A stretch of DNA of 64,000 nucleotides from Hymenochaete sp. R1 (lineage: Eukaryota; Basidiomycota; Agaricomycetes; Hymenochaetales; Hymenochaetaceae). Where the stretch lies: assembly GCA_019400425.1 (NCBI GenBank), contig JAFREE010000052.1, positions 78,221 to 142,220 on the forward strand. The letters are read 5' to 3'. Positions 12,301 through 23,913 of the stretch are shown piece after piece; the first letter of the stretch is position 1; every line of letters starts with the position of its first letter. Below the pieces are notes generated by a model. The model was not told the DNA's origin. It saw only the letters and a list, made by a program, of their open reading frames with translations, and did no database searches. The translations under genes and the position numbers were made by a program.

Positions 12301-12733
12301 TATTGACGGAACCTGTGTCCGAAGCAGGACACGGTGAGACGCGCGAGCTTGAGCACAGGCTATTTGCATCATACTCAAAGTCGCGCATCTCTGAGAGCAG
12401 TTCTGGCATGTCGTGAATGGTTTGAAGGCGGCGATACTTGAGGTAGGACAGTTTGATGGAAACGAAGACTAGTAGAAGGAAGAAAAGACAGAAGAGGGGG
12501 ATACCGATTGTCAATAGCTTTGAAGGTGAGGTTTTACTGTCAAGAGTAGATTCAACTGCAGATGTGCGTTGTTTCAACGCTATGTGGACAGGCAACGATA
12601 AATCGGTTTGGAGACTTCTTGGAGAGTGTTGAAGTTGGGTGGCATGGTGCTGTGGGACAGGTGAAGACATTGTACCCAAGATTTTATAAACAAGCAAGTA
12701 GAAAAGTAAGCAAAAACGAGATTTTGGAGGCAT
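9357..12733 (-). CDS. Ser-rich single-pass membrane protein, 1105 aa, unknown family
   Basis: Two exons (10567-12733 and 9357-10507), split by a 59-bp intron, join in frame to 1105 residues. The chosen start (MPPKSRFCLLFYLLVYKILG) gives a signal peptide; a longer open frame upstream has no ATG. A short Ser/Thr/Gln-rich ectodomain follows, then a strong membrane helix around residues 78-98 (LLTIGIPLFCLFFLLLVFVSIKL) and a basic stop-transfer segment. The ~1000-residue cytoplasmic part is Ser/Arg/Thr-rich and disordered, with basic SR stretches (SRTGSRSQSHCNSGS) and an acidic C-terminal third (EEGYEDEEGEDDD). The layout, a short exterior, one helix and a long phospho-site-rich tail, resembles wall-stress-type or anchor proteins, but no family domain is visible. 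It is divergently transcribed from the Zn2Cys6 regulator. Confidence 0.75.
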
Positions 12734-13305
12734 TTTCCAGATAGATTCAATGCTGAAGAAATGATGGTGTATCGCTTGGGAAAGAGTGATGGGGGATGGA
12801 TGGGAGGATGATGGACGTCGCTGGACAAGTTTCAAAGGTCAACCTTCTGTAAGCTGTCGCTGAGTACTGGTAGCTTGGCCTTCAGTATCCACTACTCCAT
12901 TCCGGTATGTACAGTAGCGTTAGTGAACCCACTTGACCAAGTCGTTGATACAGTAGTCTCAGGTTCCTTACTTACTGTGCTGTTGATGAACAAGTTTCAA
13001 GTCAAGTCATTAGTGAGAGCGTCTCTGGATGATAGAAGCTCGTCTTTGTCTAATATTTTGTCTGACATAAGCATTACCTTAGCAACCCCCAAAAAATCCC
13101 GTGACTTTTCAAGCTTTCGTTTTATTTCAAATTCGGAGCTTCCACCACCAGTAAGCTCTCGCCTCTCGGCGGATGGAACCCGACTGAACCATTTACGCTG
13201 ACTAACTCCAGTACACATTACCATGGAGAAACATGTCCCGTCCTCTCATTAGCGCTCTTCTTCTCAAACCTCCATCAACAGACAGAGGAAGGAGCGTCGT
13301 CGTTC
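12734..13305. promoter_or_regulatory. shared divergent promoter region (membrane protein / Zn2Cys6 regulator)
   Basis: A 572-bp gap between two head-to-head genes. No gene is seen inside it. It must contain both 5' leaders and any shared control elements. Short frames are not coding by composition, and I see no strong TATA box. Confidence 0.45.
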
Positions 13306-16300
13306 ATGAAAGACCAGACGGGAACCGTCGGACGTTTGAGCTCCAGAGAGAAGGATCTCGAGAGCAAGAGAGCAAAGGGTCAGGTCTCGTGTGCGGAATG
13401 TAGGAGGTAAGCATGGGCGTGCAATTTCGTCATAGCTTTGGATTGACAATTTAACATCCCAGGCTCAAGTTAAAGTGCGACAAGAAGGTGTCTCTTTGAT
13501 GGCTTGCTAATTGCTCAGTTCACTTCTAACGCTCGCGACTCATCTAGCTTCCTTGTACGTTCTTCTTTACCTTTGGAAAGCCTCATTAACAATTCGTTAT
13601 TTGAAGGCTCTTCGTGTGTTCGCAGAGGCTGCGAGACAATATGTCCAAACGGTCGGGTTCATGTATGCTTTCTTCAACATGTCACTTTACCTTGTCTTCT
13701 GTAGGTGCACTCTCAGCCGGCAGCGGCACCCGTTTCGTCCTCGCGAACACCGACAAATTACACGCAAAGCTCCTTGACATGTCCCAACGCATTCGCCAAC
13801 TCGAAGACGCCCTCCAAATCTCCCATGCATCGCTCAGCCACAACCCACACCCCCTCCTCTGCGAAGAGCTCCTGCAAGTCAAGTCCGGCGTTGACCTCGT
13901 AACTGCGAGTGGGGACAATGGCTCAGAGAGCAAAAGTGGAAACTCGAATGATATAAAGGAAGAGAAGGAGGATGGCGCCGGAGGTCTGGATGAGTTGCCT
14001 AAGAGCTTCGGAGTCATGAGCATCTCAGAAAACGGAGATGCGTTCCTCGGCCGAGCGACAGAGTCATTAATGATGGTAAGTGGCAAGCCACCCATGTCTA
14101 TTTTTAGAAACTCACCCACGGATCCCCTCCTACCCCGCCCCTCCCCGAAATCCAGCTCGTCAATCCTGACTCAAGGCAAGAAACTGTTCCACCGACGACG
14201 CACAACTCGCTTGGCATACCCTACCACATATACCGTTCCGCCAAATACTTCCCCTTCGGCACCGTTCCTTCCTCTCCCACTCTCTTCCCCGACGCCGAAC
14301 GTATCCCGTCTCCCGCATTTCAGAAGCATGATAACTTACTTTTAATCGAGTCGTTCCTCCCCTCGTATGCACGCGCGACGGCGCTCGTCGAGGCGTACTT
14401 GAATAACATTGCTTGGTGTAACCGATTCGTGGACAGGGAACAGATCTTCGAGGACCTCCTTCCACTCGTCTATAATACAACATATGGTACACTCCGCCGA
14501 CAACGCCCGGATCAAAAAGCATCCCACCCTTCCTCTCACCCCTCGCCCGCAACTTCCTCGTCTACCCCTAGCTCTACAACAGACACAGGGACCAGCCCCG
14601 GTAGCACCACCGCTCACCTCAACAGTACGGACGATACCACCAGCCACGACCACCTTTTCCACACCCAACTCCTCGCCGACGCCTCTTCCCCTCTCTATGC
14701 TCATCGACTCTCCCTCCTCCTTATGATCCTCTCCGCAGGCGCCGCTGGAGACTTCACCCTCCCGCTAGCGAATGACGAAGCAGAGAGGTACAAGTTCCTC
14801 GCGATCGCCGCGTTGGGTCTGACGAGCGTATTCATTGGGGCGAGCCTGGAGACGGTGCAGGTCTGTATGATGTATGGGGGGTATGATTTTTGTAGTGGGC
14901 GGAAGGAGAGTCTTGAACCGGCGTGGAAGGTGATTAGTTTTGGGTTGGGTCTGGCGTGCAGTGTGAGCTCCCTTCTATTATTTTAGACTGTATTCACACT
15001 CTAATACATTCCTGAATCTCTATATGAAATTCTTAGATTGGCCTTCATAGAGACCCCGCCCAATGGAAAATGCCTCCGAAACTTGTCCAGAGACGCCGAC
15101 GCGTCTTCTGGGAGGTCTTCACCCTTGACAAATGGAAGTCCCTCGAAGCGGGTCGACCAGCAACATTCAACCTTTCCGAAATCGATTGTCAGTATCCAGA
15201 GGACAGGGACGCCAAATTGGATGTCGACGGAAACCTTATCCCAAGCTGTGAGTTTTCTCCAGGCCACTCCAATCTACACTGTCCATCGAACGCTCGTTAT
15301 ATTTTGTTAACTTTGACCTTGACTAACGTCGTTCCATTTCGCAGTCTGGAACTTCAAACATCGCTTCGTTCACGAGGTCATTGCACACATCACTGAGAAA
15401 CTCTGCATGACGCGCCCAATCCGATACGCCGAGATCCTTGAACTCGACCGCCGGATCCGCGATTTTAATGCACATCCCATACTCGTGAAAGTCATGTCCA
15501 ACTTGCGGTCGTCTACAGCCGCTGGGCAGGGTGCAGGGTGCAGTGGAGCTGAGAATGACGGAGAAGAGAGTCTGGAAGAGAAGTTGAGGTCGATGAGGAG
15601 GTATACGTGGTGGGTGATGCGTGAAGTCTGTAAGTGTTTTTCCCCCTTCTTTTCGTTTACTAAGTTTGCGTGGTATTGACTATTCACACAAACTTTGGCT
15701 CTTTAAGCTCTCATATACCTACATCGAAACTTTTTTGCGCGCGCCATGCTTGAAGCACCCCTCAAGCCTCTCAGTTCACCTTATGCCTCTTCCGCATTAT
15801 CAGCCTACGCTTCAGCCGTGACCCTCCTCAAGATCGTGCGCACGTTTTTTGAACGGTATCCCGAGACCGTCCTGAGGCTGTGGGCCCTTTGGGCACAGGC
15901 TGTTACATCTGCTGTATGTTTCGGGATTGATTTACTGGACGAATATTTTTAAATTTCTCCCTCTCACTTAAAATTATAAAGGTTATCATAGGCTGCGTCG
16001 CATGCCGGGGGCCCGTAACGTACGTGTCAGGCACAGCGCTCACAGAACTCGAGTCCGCTGTCGACCTCTTCAATACTGCTCACGACCATCCCGTTTCGCG
16101 ACGCGCTCTCGTACGTTTGTTCCATCTCAAGATCAGAACTTAAAGGATTTTCGTTGACATCTGAAATTATTGCAGCCTCTACTCCTCCGCCTCCTCGAAC
16201 GCGCTCGAGCAGCAAACAACCCCTCGTTGAGTCCGGATATGTCGGGTGCTAGGGAAGAACTTGGTATCTTATGCGGAGCTGCTACGTTCCTTTACCAGAA

Positions 16301-17654
16301 ACGGTCGGAACCACAAACAGAACCTCAAACTCGGTCCCTGTCGATCCATGCTGAGAACGATGTTCCCAGTGCGAACCCGGAAGGCATTTCAAGTCCTGGT
16401 GCGAATACTTCCGCCGGATCCACTTCTATACCATCCTCCACGTCTTCGGCCACTCCCATGTCCGCGTCCAGTAGTACTACCACCGCTTCATCCTCTCCTT
16501 TCATCTCAAGCGCGTCCTCTTTTTCTGCGAACACGAGCGCAAAAGGTGCGAGTGGATCAAGGCGACGTTCCTTGGTCCATTCATTCGGCCTCTCCTCAGA
16601 CAAACTCGGTGAAGAGTCGAGTTTCTACAGACCGGCTCAGGCCCAAGCTCAAGCTCAAACTCAGACCGTGAATCGACCTGATCAGAAACGGGAACAGGAA
16701 CAGGGACGGGAGCAGACAGCGACGGATTTGGCTTGGTCGATATTTGCGAATGGCAACGGGTCGAGCGTATCGAACGTGAAAGCTGATACGGCGTATGATG
16801 ATCCTATGAACTCGACGAACACGGATGAGAAACTTAGCACGTTTGGCCCGTTCGTACCACAGCCAAACGACGCTACAGCGTCAAATGCGATACCACCCGC
16901 CACCGGTCAAAACTCGGGCTTTGGATTTGGACCCGGATCCGTTTCTGGATCAGCTCCCGATGCTCAAGACCCATTCAATTCGACGTCTTGGTTGCAGGAG
17001 CTCATGAGTAATACCGTTTCGGGCGAGTTTGGTAGTGTCCCTGGGAGTGACAACGACGGGCCCTCCGGGTTGGGTGCTAGATTAGGAAGCTCGGACGTCA
17101 AGACGAATGGGACTGGGTTCGAGCCGGAGACTGGCGATCCGTTCTTACGTGGATTCATCGGGAACTTAAGTTCTGTTGGGAACAGCGAACCAACGCCCAA
17201 CGCAGGACCATCCACTTTTCCACCTTCGACTTTCACCAACTTCGGACACTCATACGATCAATCCCAGATTCAACTCACGCCATACCCGCATTCCCGAGTC
17301 CCATCCACCGGCACCCCTACCTCCACGTCCAAATCAATCGACATCAACATCAACAATCCCAACACCGTAGGCTGGAACTCCTGTTCTTATCCGAACTCTT
17401 ACCCCTACTCATACCCCTGTAACAACCTGAACGGTCTCCCTCTTAACGTCACCGATACCAACGACTTTATGAACCTCCTGAACGGGCACGGAAACGCTGT
17501 TGCCATGTGTATCGATAATATCGATATCTGTGGAAATGGCGCCGATAACGCTGAGGCTAATGGACAACCGATAGGAGCGGATGCGTGGAGAGTGATATTA
17601 GCTGATCCGGAGCACCTGGTTGCTGGGTTGGGGATGGACGAAGGGATGCGATAG
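13306..17654 (+). CDS. Zn2Cys6 (fungal-specific) transcription factor, 1221 aa
   Basis: Eleven exons join in frame to 1221 codons: 13306-13406, 13463-13487, 13548-13554, 13607-13651, 13705-14075, 14156-14962, 15037-15247, 15345-15629, 15708-15913, 15982-16110, 16176-17654. The zinc cluster uses C29, C32, C39, C45, C48 and C57 (CAECRRLKLKCDKK-LP-CSSC...) and is assembled from four exons, one of them only 7 nt. A short heptad-like helix follows (LLDMSQRIRQLEDALQ, possible dimerisation). The middle region matches the fungal transcription factor domain PF04082: LLLMILSAGAAGDFTLP, SIGLHRDPAQW, RRRVFWEVFTLDKW. The last ~500 residues are Ser/Asn/Gln/Pro-rich, a plausible activation region. Target genes are unknown; it sits beside the 961-aa gene and OTC. 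Its tail, from the last exon onward, is duplicated at 52828-53963. Confidence 0.9.
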
Positions 17655-18277
17655 AAGGTATCTGGGCTTGTCGGCCTTTTTGCTTTGCCTTTGCTGTTTA
17701 ATTTATTTGTCTGTATCTGTGCGCAACTATTGTCAAGTGTATTTGAGAACGGATCCCCACTCTTGTTCTGACCGTGTTGGATAATTTATTCAGAGCTCGT
17801 GTTTATATTCTATGATACTGACTTGAAGGTTGTAGAGACGGGCATTTGATTAGTCTGGAACGTGTATTTACTTACGTAGTGATGTTAATGTGTCAGAGTT
17901 TTAGTGAAATTGTTCTTGGTGCATGAGTTAAAAAAGGAAGAGTGGGAAACGTAACGGGAAAACGAGGTGGAAGAAATTTGTGGAAGGCATAAAGGAGAAA
18001 GACGTGCATAAGGCATAAAGATGGGATGATGGCACGGTAGGGAACGGAGGCGCGTTTTTTGGGAGTAGAAATGTGGAGATGAAAGGAGTTAAAGAAAAGA
18101 AAAGGAGCCCAAAAAAGAGTGAAAGAAAAAGAAAAAGTCCGTGAACAGTGACTATCGATACAAAAAATTATTACTTCTGACGTTCTGGGTCCATATCTCG
18201 TCAGAGGGCACGCGCCCCAAGGCCCAATGAGCTCAGGATGAATTACGTAGAGATCCTCTTCCCACCGCATATGAATA
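17655..18277. other. 3' region between convergent regulator and 961-aa genes (in left arm)
   Basis: About 620 bp with no gene. A/G-rich on the minus-strand gene's side (17930-18150). It must hold both polyadenylation regions. The same sequence, with substitutions and small indels, is at 52198-52827. Confidence 0.5.
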
Positions 18278-21163
18278 CTAAGAAAGGCGAAGAGGGCGAA
18301 TACTCCTTCGCCTCCCTCTTCTTTCTTCCTCCGCCTCTATCCTCTCCGCCTCCAGCTCGTCCAACTCATATGACATCTCCTTGTCGTATGTGAACGATGC
18401 GCTCTCGCCCATCGTTGCATCCCCGTCTTGATCGCCCATCTCGCTATCGCTCTCAGGCTCCTGATCCTCTGCGATGAACGGCTCGTAGTCCCCATCGTCG
18501 TCTCCCTCATTCATACTCTGATCGATGCTCACGTCCATCTCATCCAGGCTCTGCCCGCGATCCCATTTCCACTGGTATCCCTCAGGCTGTTCCTCAGAGT
18601 CCGAATCGTACTCTGGCTCCGGCTCTGAGACCAACCCCTCCTCCTTCGCCAGCTCGATCAACAAGTCATACACCACCGCGCACCCGCACTTAACGATTGC
18701 GCACTCCACAAACTGCCTCACCCTCGGCAGCACGTACATCTCCACATTACCCTTCTCCCACTTCGCACTCTCCGCCAACGCCAGCTTCCCCACGGACGTG
18801 TAACCCTCAATCTGCGCCTCATCGCGCTCATCGGTCGACTCTTCTACCACGAACGAGGCGAGCGCGTACGCAAAGAAGTTGCGGACGCTATTGAGGGTGA
18901 TGTCCTCAGAGGTTTTCGGAGTGACGAAGACGGGCCAGGGTACCGTTGCGAAGATGAGGCCGTCGTCGATGGTCCTGGGGATGTCCTGGTATCGGGTAAA
19001 CGGTTCGTAGGCATCGGTGGGTTCGGGGACGGAAGCAGAAATAAGGTCCCATGTTGCATCGTAGTACTCGATGCATTCTAGCATGTGCTGATGCCAGATA
19101 GACCCTCGTTCCTTGGGCGGGGACGGTGGCTGCCAGCGGCTCAGCTCAGACCAGTGCGTGCGAGGCTCCTTGCACGTCGGTCCTGATTCGGCGATCATCG
19201 GTGACCCGGAAGTAGAGGGTAGTGGGGGTGGGATTAAGCTGTCGCAGCTCTCGAAGGTCGCGTCGAAATGAGATCGCGAATCATGCTGGCTAGGCGGTGA
19301 GTGCGTGGTCGAGTACGGATGATAACGCTTGTCCGTGCTCTGCTCGCACTCGATCTTCCCTGCTCTACGCATGCGGCCGATGGACCAGGAGCCTGCGAAA
19401 ACCGGTCCATCAGAAGGCTGGTTTGCGCCTTTGGCGTTCGAGGCTGCCATCAAGGCTTCCTTAACGTGCTTCCTGACGCCAATGCAGGCGAATATGTCGT
19501 CGGCCCTGCGCTCCACCTGACGGTTCTTCACGAGATGCTTCTCCTGTTCAACCTGACGAATGTTCTCCCACCTCTCCAGCACATTCGCACTCACATTCTT
19601 CCTCCACGCGCTGGAAGTCGCGTCCACCCTCCCCGACTTCTTCGAGGACCCTTTATCTACCCTACCCCATCCCCATCCATCCTCAACCTTCCCCTCGAAC
19701 GCCTTAAGCAGCTCCGGGTTGTCCCTCAACTCGATGTACCTCTTCCTCGCCACCTCCGCCTTCTCCACCTCCGCCTTCTCTACCTCGATCTCCCACCTGC
19801 GCATTGCGACGAAATCCGGCTTGTCCTCTGGCACGATCACGCCCCTCTCAGTCATCGCATTCTTGAAGAGCCAGTAGCGGCGATTCGTGTGCCACTGGCC
19901 AGATCGGTACCAATTTCTGCGCTGTTCTTCTGTATGAAAGAAGTGATTGGAGGGGCGCGCGCTGTGTTTAAATACTGGTCCATTGTTGCCATCGCCAGTT
20001 CCAGTTCCAGTGCCGTTGTTGTCCGTGTTGTCCGTGTTCTCAAGTGCCTCGTCCTCGTCAAGGATGACATCGACGTCCATGAACGGGTATATAGCCATGT
20101 AGGGACTTGCCAGCGCGTATATACTGTCGCGAGCCGTCCTCGGGGGACGCGGCTCGTCGGTAGGAAACACGGTCAGTGGCATAAACTCTTCAAAGAACTT
20201 CGACGGCGGTTCGAAGTCGACATGCATTGTCGGCTGAGGCATGACATGTGGGACGGTGACCGGGAACGCCCCAGGTGCGTTCGAAAAACTTCCCCCTTCC
20301 TCCTCAAGCCCTGCCTCTCCATCTACCTCCGCACCACCGAACCCAATGCCGAATAGCGAGTGCGGCAACATGTCGTAGATTGCCTTCAGGCCGCGTCGAA
20401 AGCGGCCTGGTTTGGACTCGGACTCGCGTGTCTCTGTCGGAGGAGGGTCCGCGAACTGTGCGAATGGGTTGCATTCCTGCACAGTTCGTAGCTTGGCCTC
20501 CGTCCACGTCGAACCCGAGTTAAATCGGGCCCGCTCCTGACGAAGTTGCCGGGCTGTGAGTCTGCGTCCGTTTGAGCCTTGCGCAGCGGCATGTTCGGCG
20601 CGTCCAGACCCGATAGATGGCGACGGGGTATACGTGGGGCCTGTGGTTGAGTGACCTGGAATAGGTGCAGAAGAACCTGCTTCCGCTCCAGGCGGAATGA
20701 AACGAGCGCCAGTTGACGGCGGTGGAGGTGGCCCGGTGACCACCTTCGGTCCCGTTGTGTCGAATGTCCCCGTCGTCTCGACAGTGTCTGCCTCCGATGC
20801 AGGAGTGAACATATCTGTAATAGTGGAAGACAAAACGGGAGCTGGCACATGAGCACGGTTGCGCATGGCCTCCTTTTCCGCTTCCGTGGGAGGGTGAAAG
20901 ACAGGTCCACGGGTGGGGAAGACGCTAGTACCGTCGTCGTCGTGGAGGATTGGGGCTTCTGGGCGGTGGGTGAAAGCGGGATGGATGGATCGAGCGGTGC
21001 GTCTAAGTGGTGCTTTGCCTTTTGCATCTGTGGGCGTGTCGGTCGTGGTGGATGTGGCTGTAGCTGTGGGCATAGCTGAAGTGGTGTCTTCTGAGGACTG
21101 AGATGGGAAGGTCGACGTCGACGTCGACGCGAAGCTCGTGGTAGAAGGCGCCTTGAAACACAT
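18278..21163 (-). CDS. lineage-specific protein, 961 aa (copy A of duplicated pair)
   Basis: A single uninterrupted coding exon. The 5' leader probably contains an intron at 21196-21260 (GTAAGC...TTTAG), conserved in the other copy. The N-terminus is Ser/Thr-rich and disordered (TSFASTSTSTFP...). A middle region has a basic, helical, coiled-coil-like segment (EIEVEKAEVEKAEVARKR and RQVEQEKHLVKNRQVERR). Then a globular-looking part is conserved between the copies (SIWHQHMLECIEYYDATWD..., FFAYALASFVVEESTDE, FVECAIVKCGCAVVYDLLIEL). The C-terminus is very acidic and ends in RRGRRRSIRPLRLS. No signal peptide or membrane helix is seen. I do not recognise any family. The 967-aa paralogue at 49294 is also intact. 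Confidence 0.8.
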   Translation of the reverse strand: MCFKAPSTTSFASTSTSTFPSQSSEDTTSAMPTATATSTTTDTPTDAKGKAPLRRTARSIHPAFTHRPEAPILHDDDGTSVFPTRGPVFHPPTEAEKEAMRNRAHVPAPVLSSTITDMFTPASEADTVETTGTFDTTGPKVVTGPPPPPSTGARFIPPGAEAGSSAPIPGHSTTGPTYTPSPSIGSGRAEHAAAQGSNGRRLTARQLRQERARFNSGSTWTEAKLRTVQECNPFAQFADPPPTETRESESKPGRFRRGLKAIYDMLPHSLFGIGFGGAEVDGEAGLEEEGGSFSNAPGAFPVTVPHVMPQPTMHVDFEPPSKFFEEFMPLTVFPTDEPRPPRTARDSIYALASPYMAIYPFMDVDVILDEDEALENTDNTDNNGTGTGTGDGNNGPVFKHSARPSNHFFHTEEQRRNWYRSGQWHTNRRYWLFKNAMTERGVIVPEDKPDFVAMRRWEIEVEKAEVEKAEVARKRYIELRDNPELLKAFEGKVEDGWGWGRVDKGSSKKSGRVDATSSAWRKNVSANVLERWENIRQVEQEKHLVKNRQVERRADDIFACIGVRKHVKEALMAASNAKGANQPSDGPVFAGSWSIGRMRRAGKIECEQSTDKRYHPYSTTHSPPSQHDSRSHFDATFESCDSLIPPPLPSTSGSPMIAESGPTCKEPRTHWSELSRWQPPSPPKERGSIWHQHMLECIEYYDATWDLISASVPEPTDAYEPFTRYQDIPRTIDDGLIFATVPWPVFVTPKTSEDITLNSVRNFFAYALASFVVEESTDERDEAQIEGYTSVGKLALAESAKWEKGNVEMYVLPRVRQFVECAIVKCGCAVVYDLLIELAKEEGLVSEPEPEYDSDSEEQPEGYQWKWDRGQSLDEMDVSIDQSMNEGDDDGDYEPFIAEDQEPESDSEMGDQDGDATMGESASFTYDKEMSYELDELEAERIEAEEERRGRRRSIRPLRLS

Positions 21164-22318
21164 CCTGGTGGTAGCTTGGTATTTGAACGAGACTTCTAAA
21201 TGACCGTAGAAGATATCAAGTCAGTACTAGTGGGTAGTGAGGTTGAGAAAGAGAGCTTACATTAAGCAAAAAACGCAACGACGACTGCAAGCAGCAACAG
21301 TAGTGGCAATATCAAGCGGGGGAGCAGAGACAACGGTGAGGACGTTGACGAGAGTGAGCAGAGGGAAAAAGGGAGTTCCGTGTAGTTTTGCTCGATTAAG
21401 CTAACGGGCCACCAAGCTTTATAACCACTTCACCTTCACCTTAGGCAAATGGCAGAGATGAGCCGCAAGATGTCGCGTAAGACTGGGGTAGGGTGAGAAT
21501 GAGAGCAAAAGACAAGGAGATGGAAAGTCACAAAACCTGAGAAGGAAGAAAATCAACCACCATTCCCCACGTGAGCGTGTCCCTTCCCTTCCCTCTCCGA
21601 GATCCCGGTTGCAAAGAGGAGGGCTAGTGGAGAGGGAACCAGGAAAGCCACATGAGTCACTGTATTCGTAACCGTCATTGTCGGCACAGTCAGAATCAGA
21701 GTTGTCGCCAATTTCAAGAAGAGAAAGAAAGAAAGAAAAAATACAAGATTGTCAAGGGAAGAAGTCTAAGCGAGAGAGACGGAGGTCTAAGGTGATTGCA
21801 ACCACTAAAAAGTGGTTGACCCTGAAGTTTATGCCGTATGAAAACCCTGATCCCTGAGTTGCGATGTCCAAATCGGGTAAAAAAGGGTATTTGCGCCTGG
21901 ACCCACAATGTAAGCGAGTAAACACAATGGAGCTGCATTCTGATTGGCTGGCTGGTTGATGGGGGTCGTTTAAGTTCAGGGACCGTACGAATTTAAAAAT
22001 GGTATGCAACACGAGAAAATATGGGACAATGGGAGGGGTATAGTTGAAAAAGGAATTGGGACAGACGACGTTTCCCATAGAAAATTTTGATGTGATTGTG
22101 ATTGTTTAGATAATAAAATGGTACCATGCACGATGGGGGAGAGGAGACATGAATTGAGCATCTTTTGTAAATTGGCCAACGAGATACCTGCTGTATCAAC
22201 GAATGGTCCGTCTCAATCACCGAAAATTTCAATGCCATGTCAATGTTCATTTTGCAAAGCGCACTTTTCAATGGGAAGAATCTCTAAGACTCTTCAATGA
22301 CTGCTCTTGCGCCGTGGA
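21164..22318. promoter_or_regulatory. intergenic region with promoter of 961-aa gene (in left arm)
   Basis: About 1.15 kb upstream of the 961-aa gene and downstream of OTC. A TATAAA-like element on the minus strand (around 21418-21424) lies about 255 bp before the ATG, and a 5' leader intron follows. The element and the intron are kept in the second copy (49035 region and 49197-49261). No other gene seen. Confidence 0.55.
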
Positions 22319-23913
22319 TTAATCCCGATTACTTTTCTTTGTGTAGTGTTGTCCATGGCCGAAGACCGTGCTAAGAAGATGAATATGTTGGCGTGAGCGG
22401 GAGCGTAGGGAAATGGGTACTATGAAATGATCCAGAATAAATCAGGACGCGAAAAAAGAACGTACTGGAAGAGAGCCATTATCGTCCATTTGCGGTTCTC
22501 TGCTTCCTGGAACACGAGGGAGCGCGGGCCGTAGAAGACCTGCGAAACAATCCGAATAGTGGTTAATGTCAAGCCACAACCCCATAACCATACAAAGAAT
22601 TTTAAGAGGTTACAAGGTTGCATAGAGGCAACGTAGCATGTATACAAAGGAAGCTCAGGAACCGCTCGCCCCATATACCTTTCACGTCTATCAGGCAGGT
22701 GCACACATGCACACACAGGTATACCCCAAAGAATGAAAAATGAAAAGAAAAGAAAAGAAACCCCACTCACCTCGTCGTCAACCTCATTCTGTTTCCTCGG
22801 CAAACAATGCATAAACTTCCAATTCGGCTTTGCCCGATCCCTGCACATCTCCTCCGTGACTTGATATCCTTTGAAATCCGCCACCCTCTCCTTATACTCC
22901 GCCTCCTGTCCCATACTCACCCACGTATCTGTCACCACCACATCCGCGCCATAGACCGCCTCCTTCGGGTCATCCGTCCACTCTATACCCTTCGCACAAT
23001 CCAGCTCGACGACCTTGTCCCATACAGGGGTCGGGGCGCGGTATTTGGGCTTATTGGGCGAGGCGACAGAAAGGGTATGGCCTAGGCGAGGGTATGTGAC
23101 GAGCATGTCGTGCAGAACGTTGGTGCTGTCGCCAATGTAGGCAATCTTGAGCGGCCGGAGTTGGCGGGCTGCACGGAGCGCTGCTGGGGACATTTTAGGG
23201 TGGTCGGAGTCGGAGTCATTGCTGTTGGGAGAAGACGAATGACGCGGGATAGTTGGGTTTTGCCAGAGTGAGCGGCATTCCGCCATGGTTTGGAGGTCAG
23301 CCAGAGTTTGGGTTGGATGCCAGAGTGAAGAGAGGGCGTTGATGACGGGGACGCGAGAATACTTGGCCAGTTCCTACAAAATTCCAACATTCTTTAACTA
23401 ACAGCTTTTTTCTTCTGATTTCACGAATATAGAATGTCTTACTTCAACCTCCTCATGTTCCCCAACCCTCGCGAATATCCCCTGAACCATCCGACTAAGG
23501 ACTTCCGCTGTATCCCTCGGCGTCTCGTTCACATTCAGCTGAATATCGTCCTTCCCAAGGAACAGCGCCTGACCTCCAAGCAAGTTCGTTGCAGTCTCCG
23601 CCGCAACACGCGTACGCGTACTTCTCTTCGAGAACAGTAACGCGATGCTCATATTCTGGAGCGTTTGCGGAGGTACGCTCAGTTTTGGAGTTTGAAAATT
23701 GTCTCTTTTATCATTCGCGCGATTTTTGTTTTCGTAAGAGATGCCTTCGTAGTTAGCAGAGTTCCAGGCTGCCGCACGAGCGGTGGGTGCGTTAGGCGGG
23801 AGGACATTCCGAGAGACAGCCTTGAGCCTACGTGAGAGTGCGATGCACTCTTTGATCTGGTCGACGCTGAGATCGGCGAGCGACATAACGTTCTTGACGC
23901 GTCCAGTAGCCAT
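22319..23913 (-). CDS. ARG3: ornithine carbamoyltransferase, 399 aa (copy A)
   Basis: Catalyses carbamoyl phosphate + ornithine to citrulline in arginine synthesis. Four exons (23443-23913, 22771-23373, 22466-22539, 22319-22370) sum to 400 codons. Diagnostic motifs: SKRSTRTR (carbamoyl-phosphate loop), [11 protein letters not shown], the ornithine-specific SMG loop in VSMGQEAEY, and [22 protein letters not shown] with the catalytic HCLPR. Compared with bacterial enzymes there is an insertion before STRTR ([12 protein letters not shown]... to KLSVPPQT), a region I associate with basidiomycete OTCs. The N-terminus ([16 protein letters not shown]) is not a strong mitochondrial presequence, so location is open. 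This copy keeps a 558-bp divergent promoter with the gene at 24472. A near-identical second copy is at 46565. Confidence 0.95.

Noticed and set aside
19301..20356. 351-codon plus-strand open frame opposite the 961-aa gene
   Set aside because: Antisense shadow of a GC-rich coding exon. The protein is Arg/Leu/His-rich, without domains, and the frame is not kept in the second copy.
13306..23913. A secondary-metabolite or catabolic gene cluster around the Zn2Cys6 regulator
   Set aside because: Neighbours are an orphan protein and a primary-metabolism enzyme; there are no synthase, transporter or tailoring enzymes.
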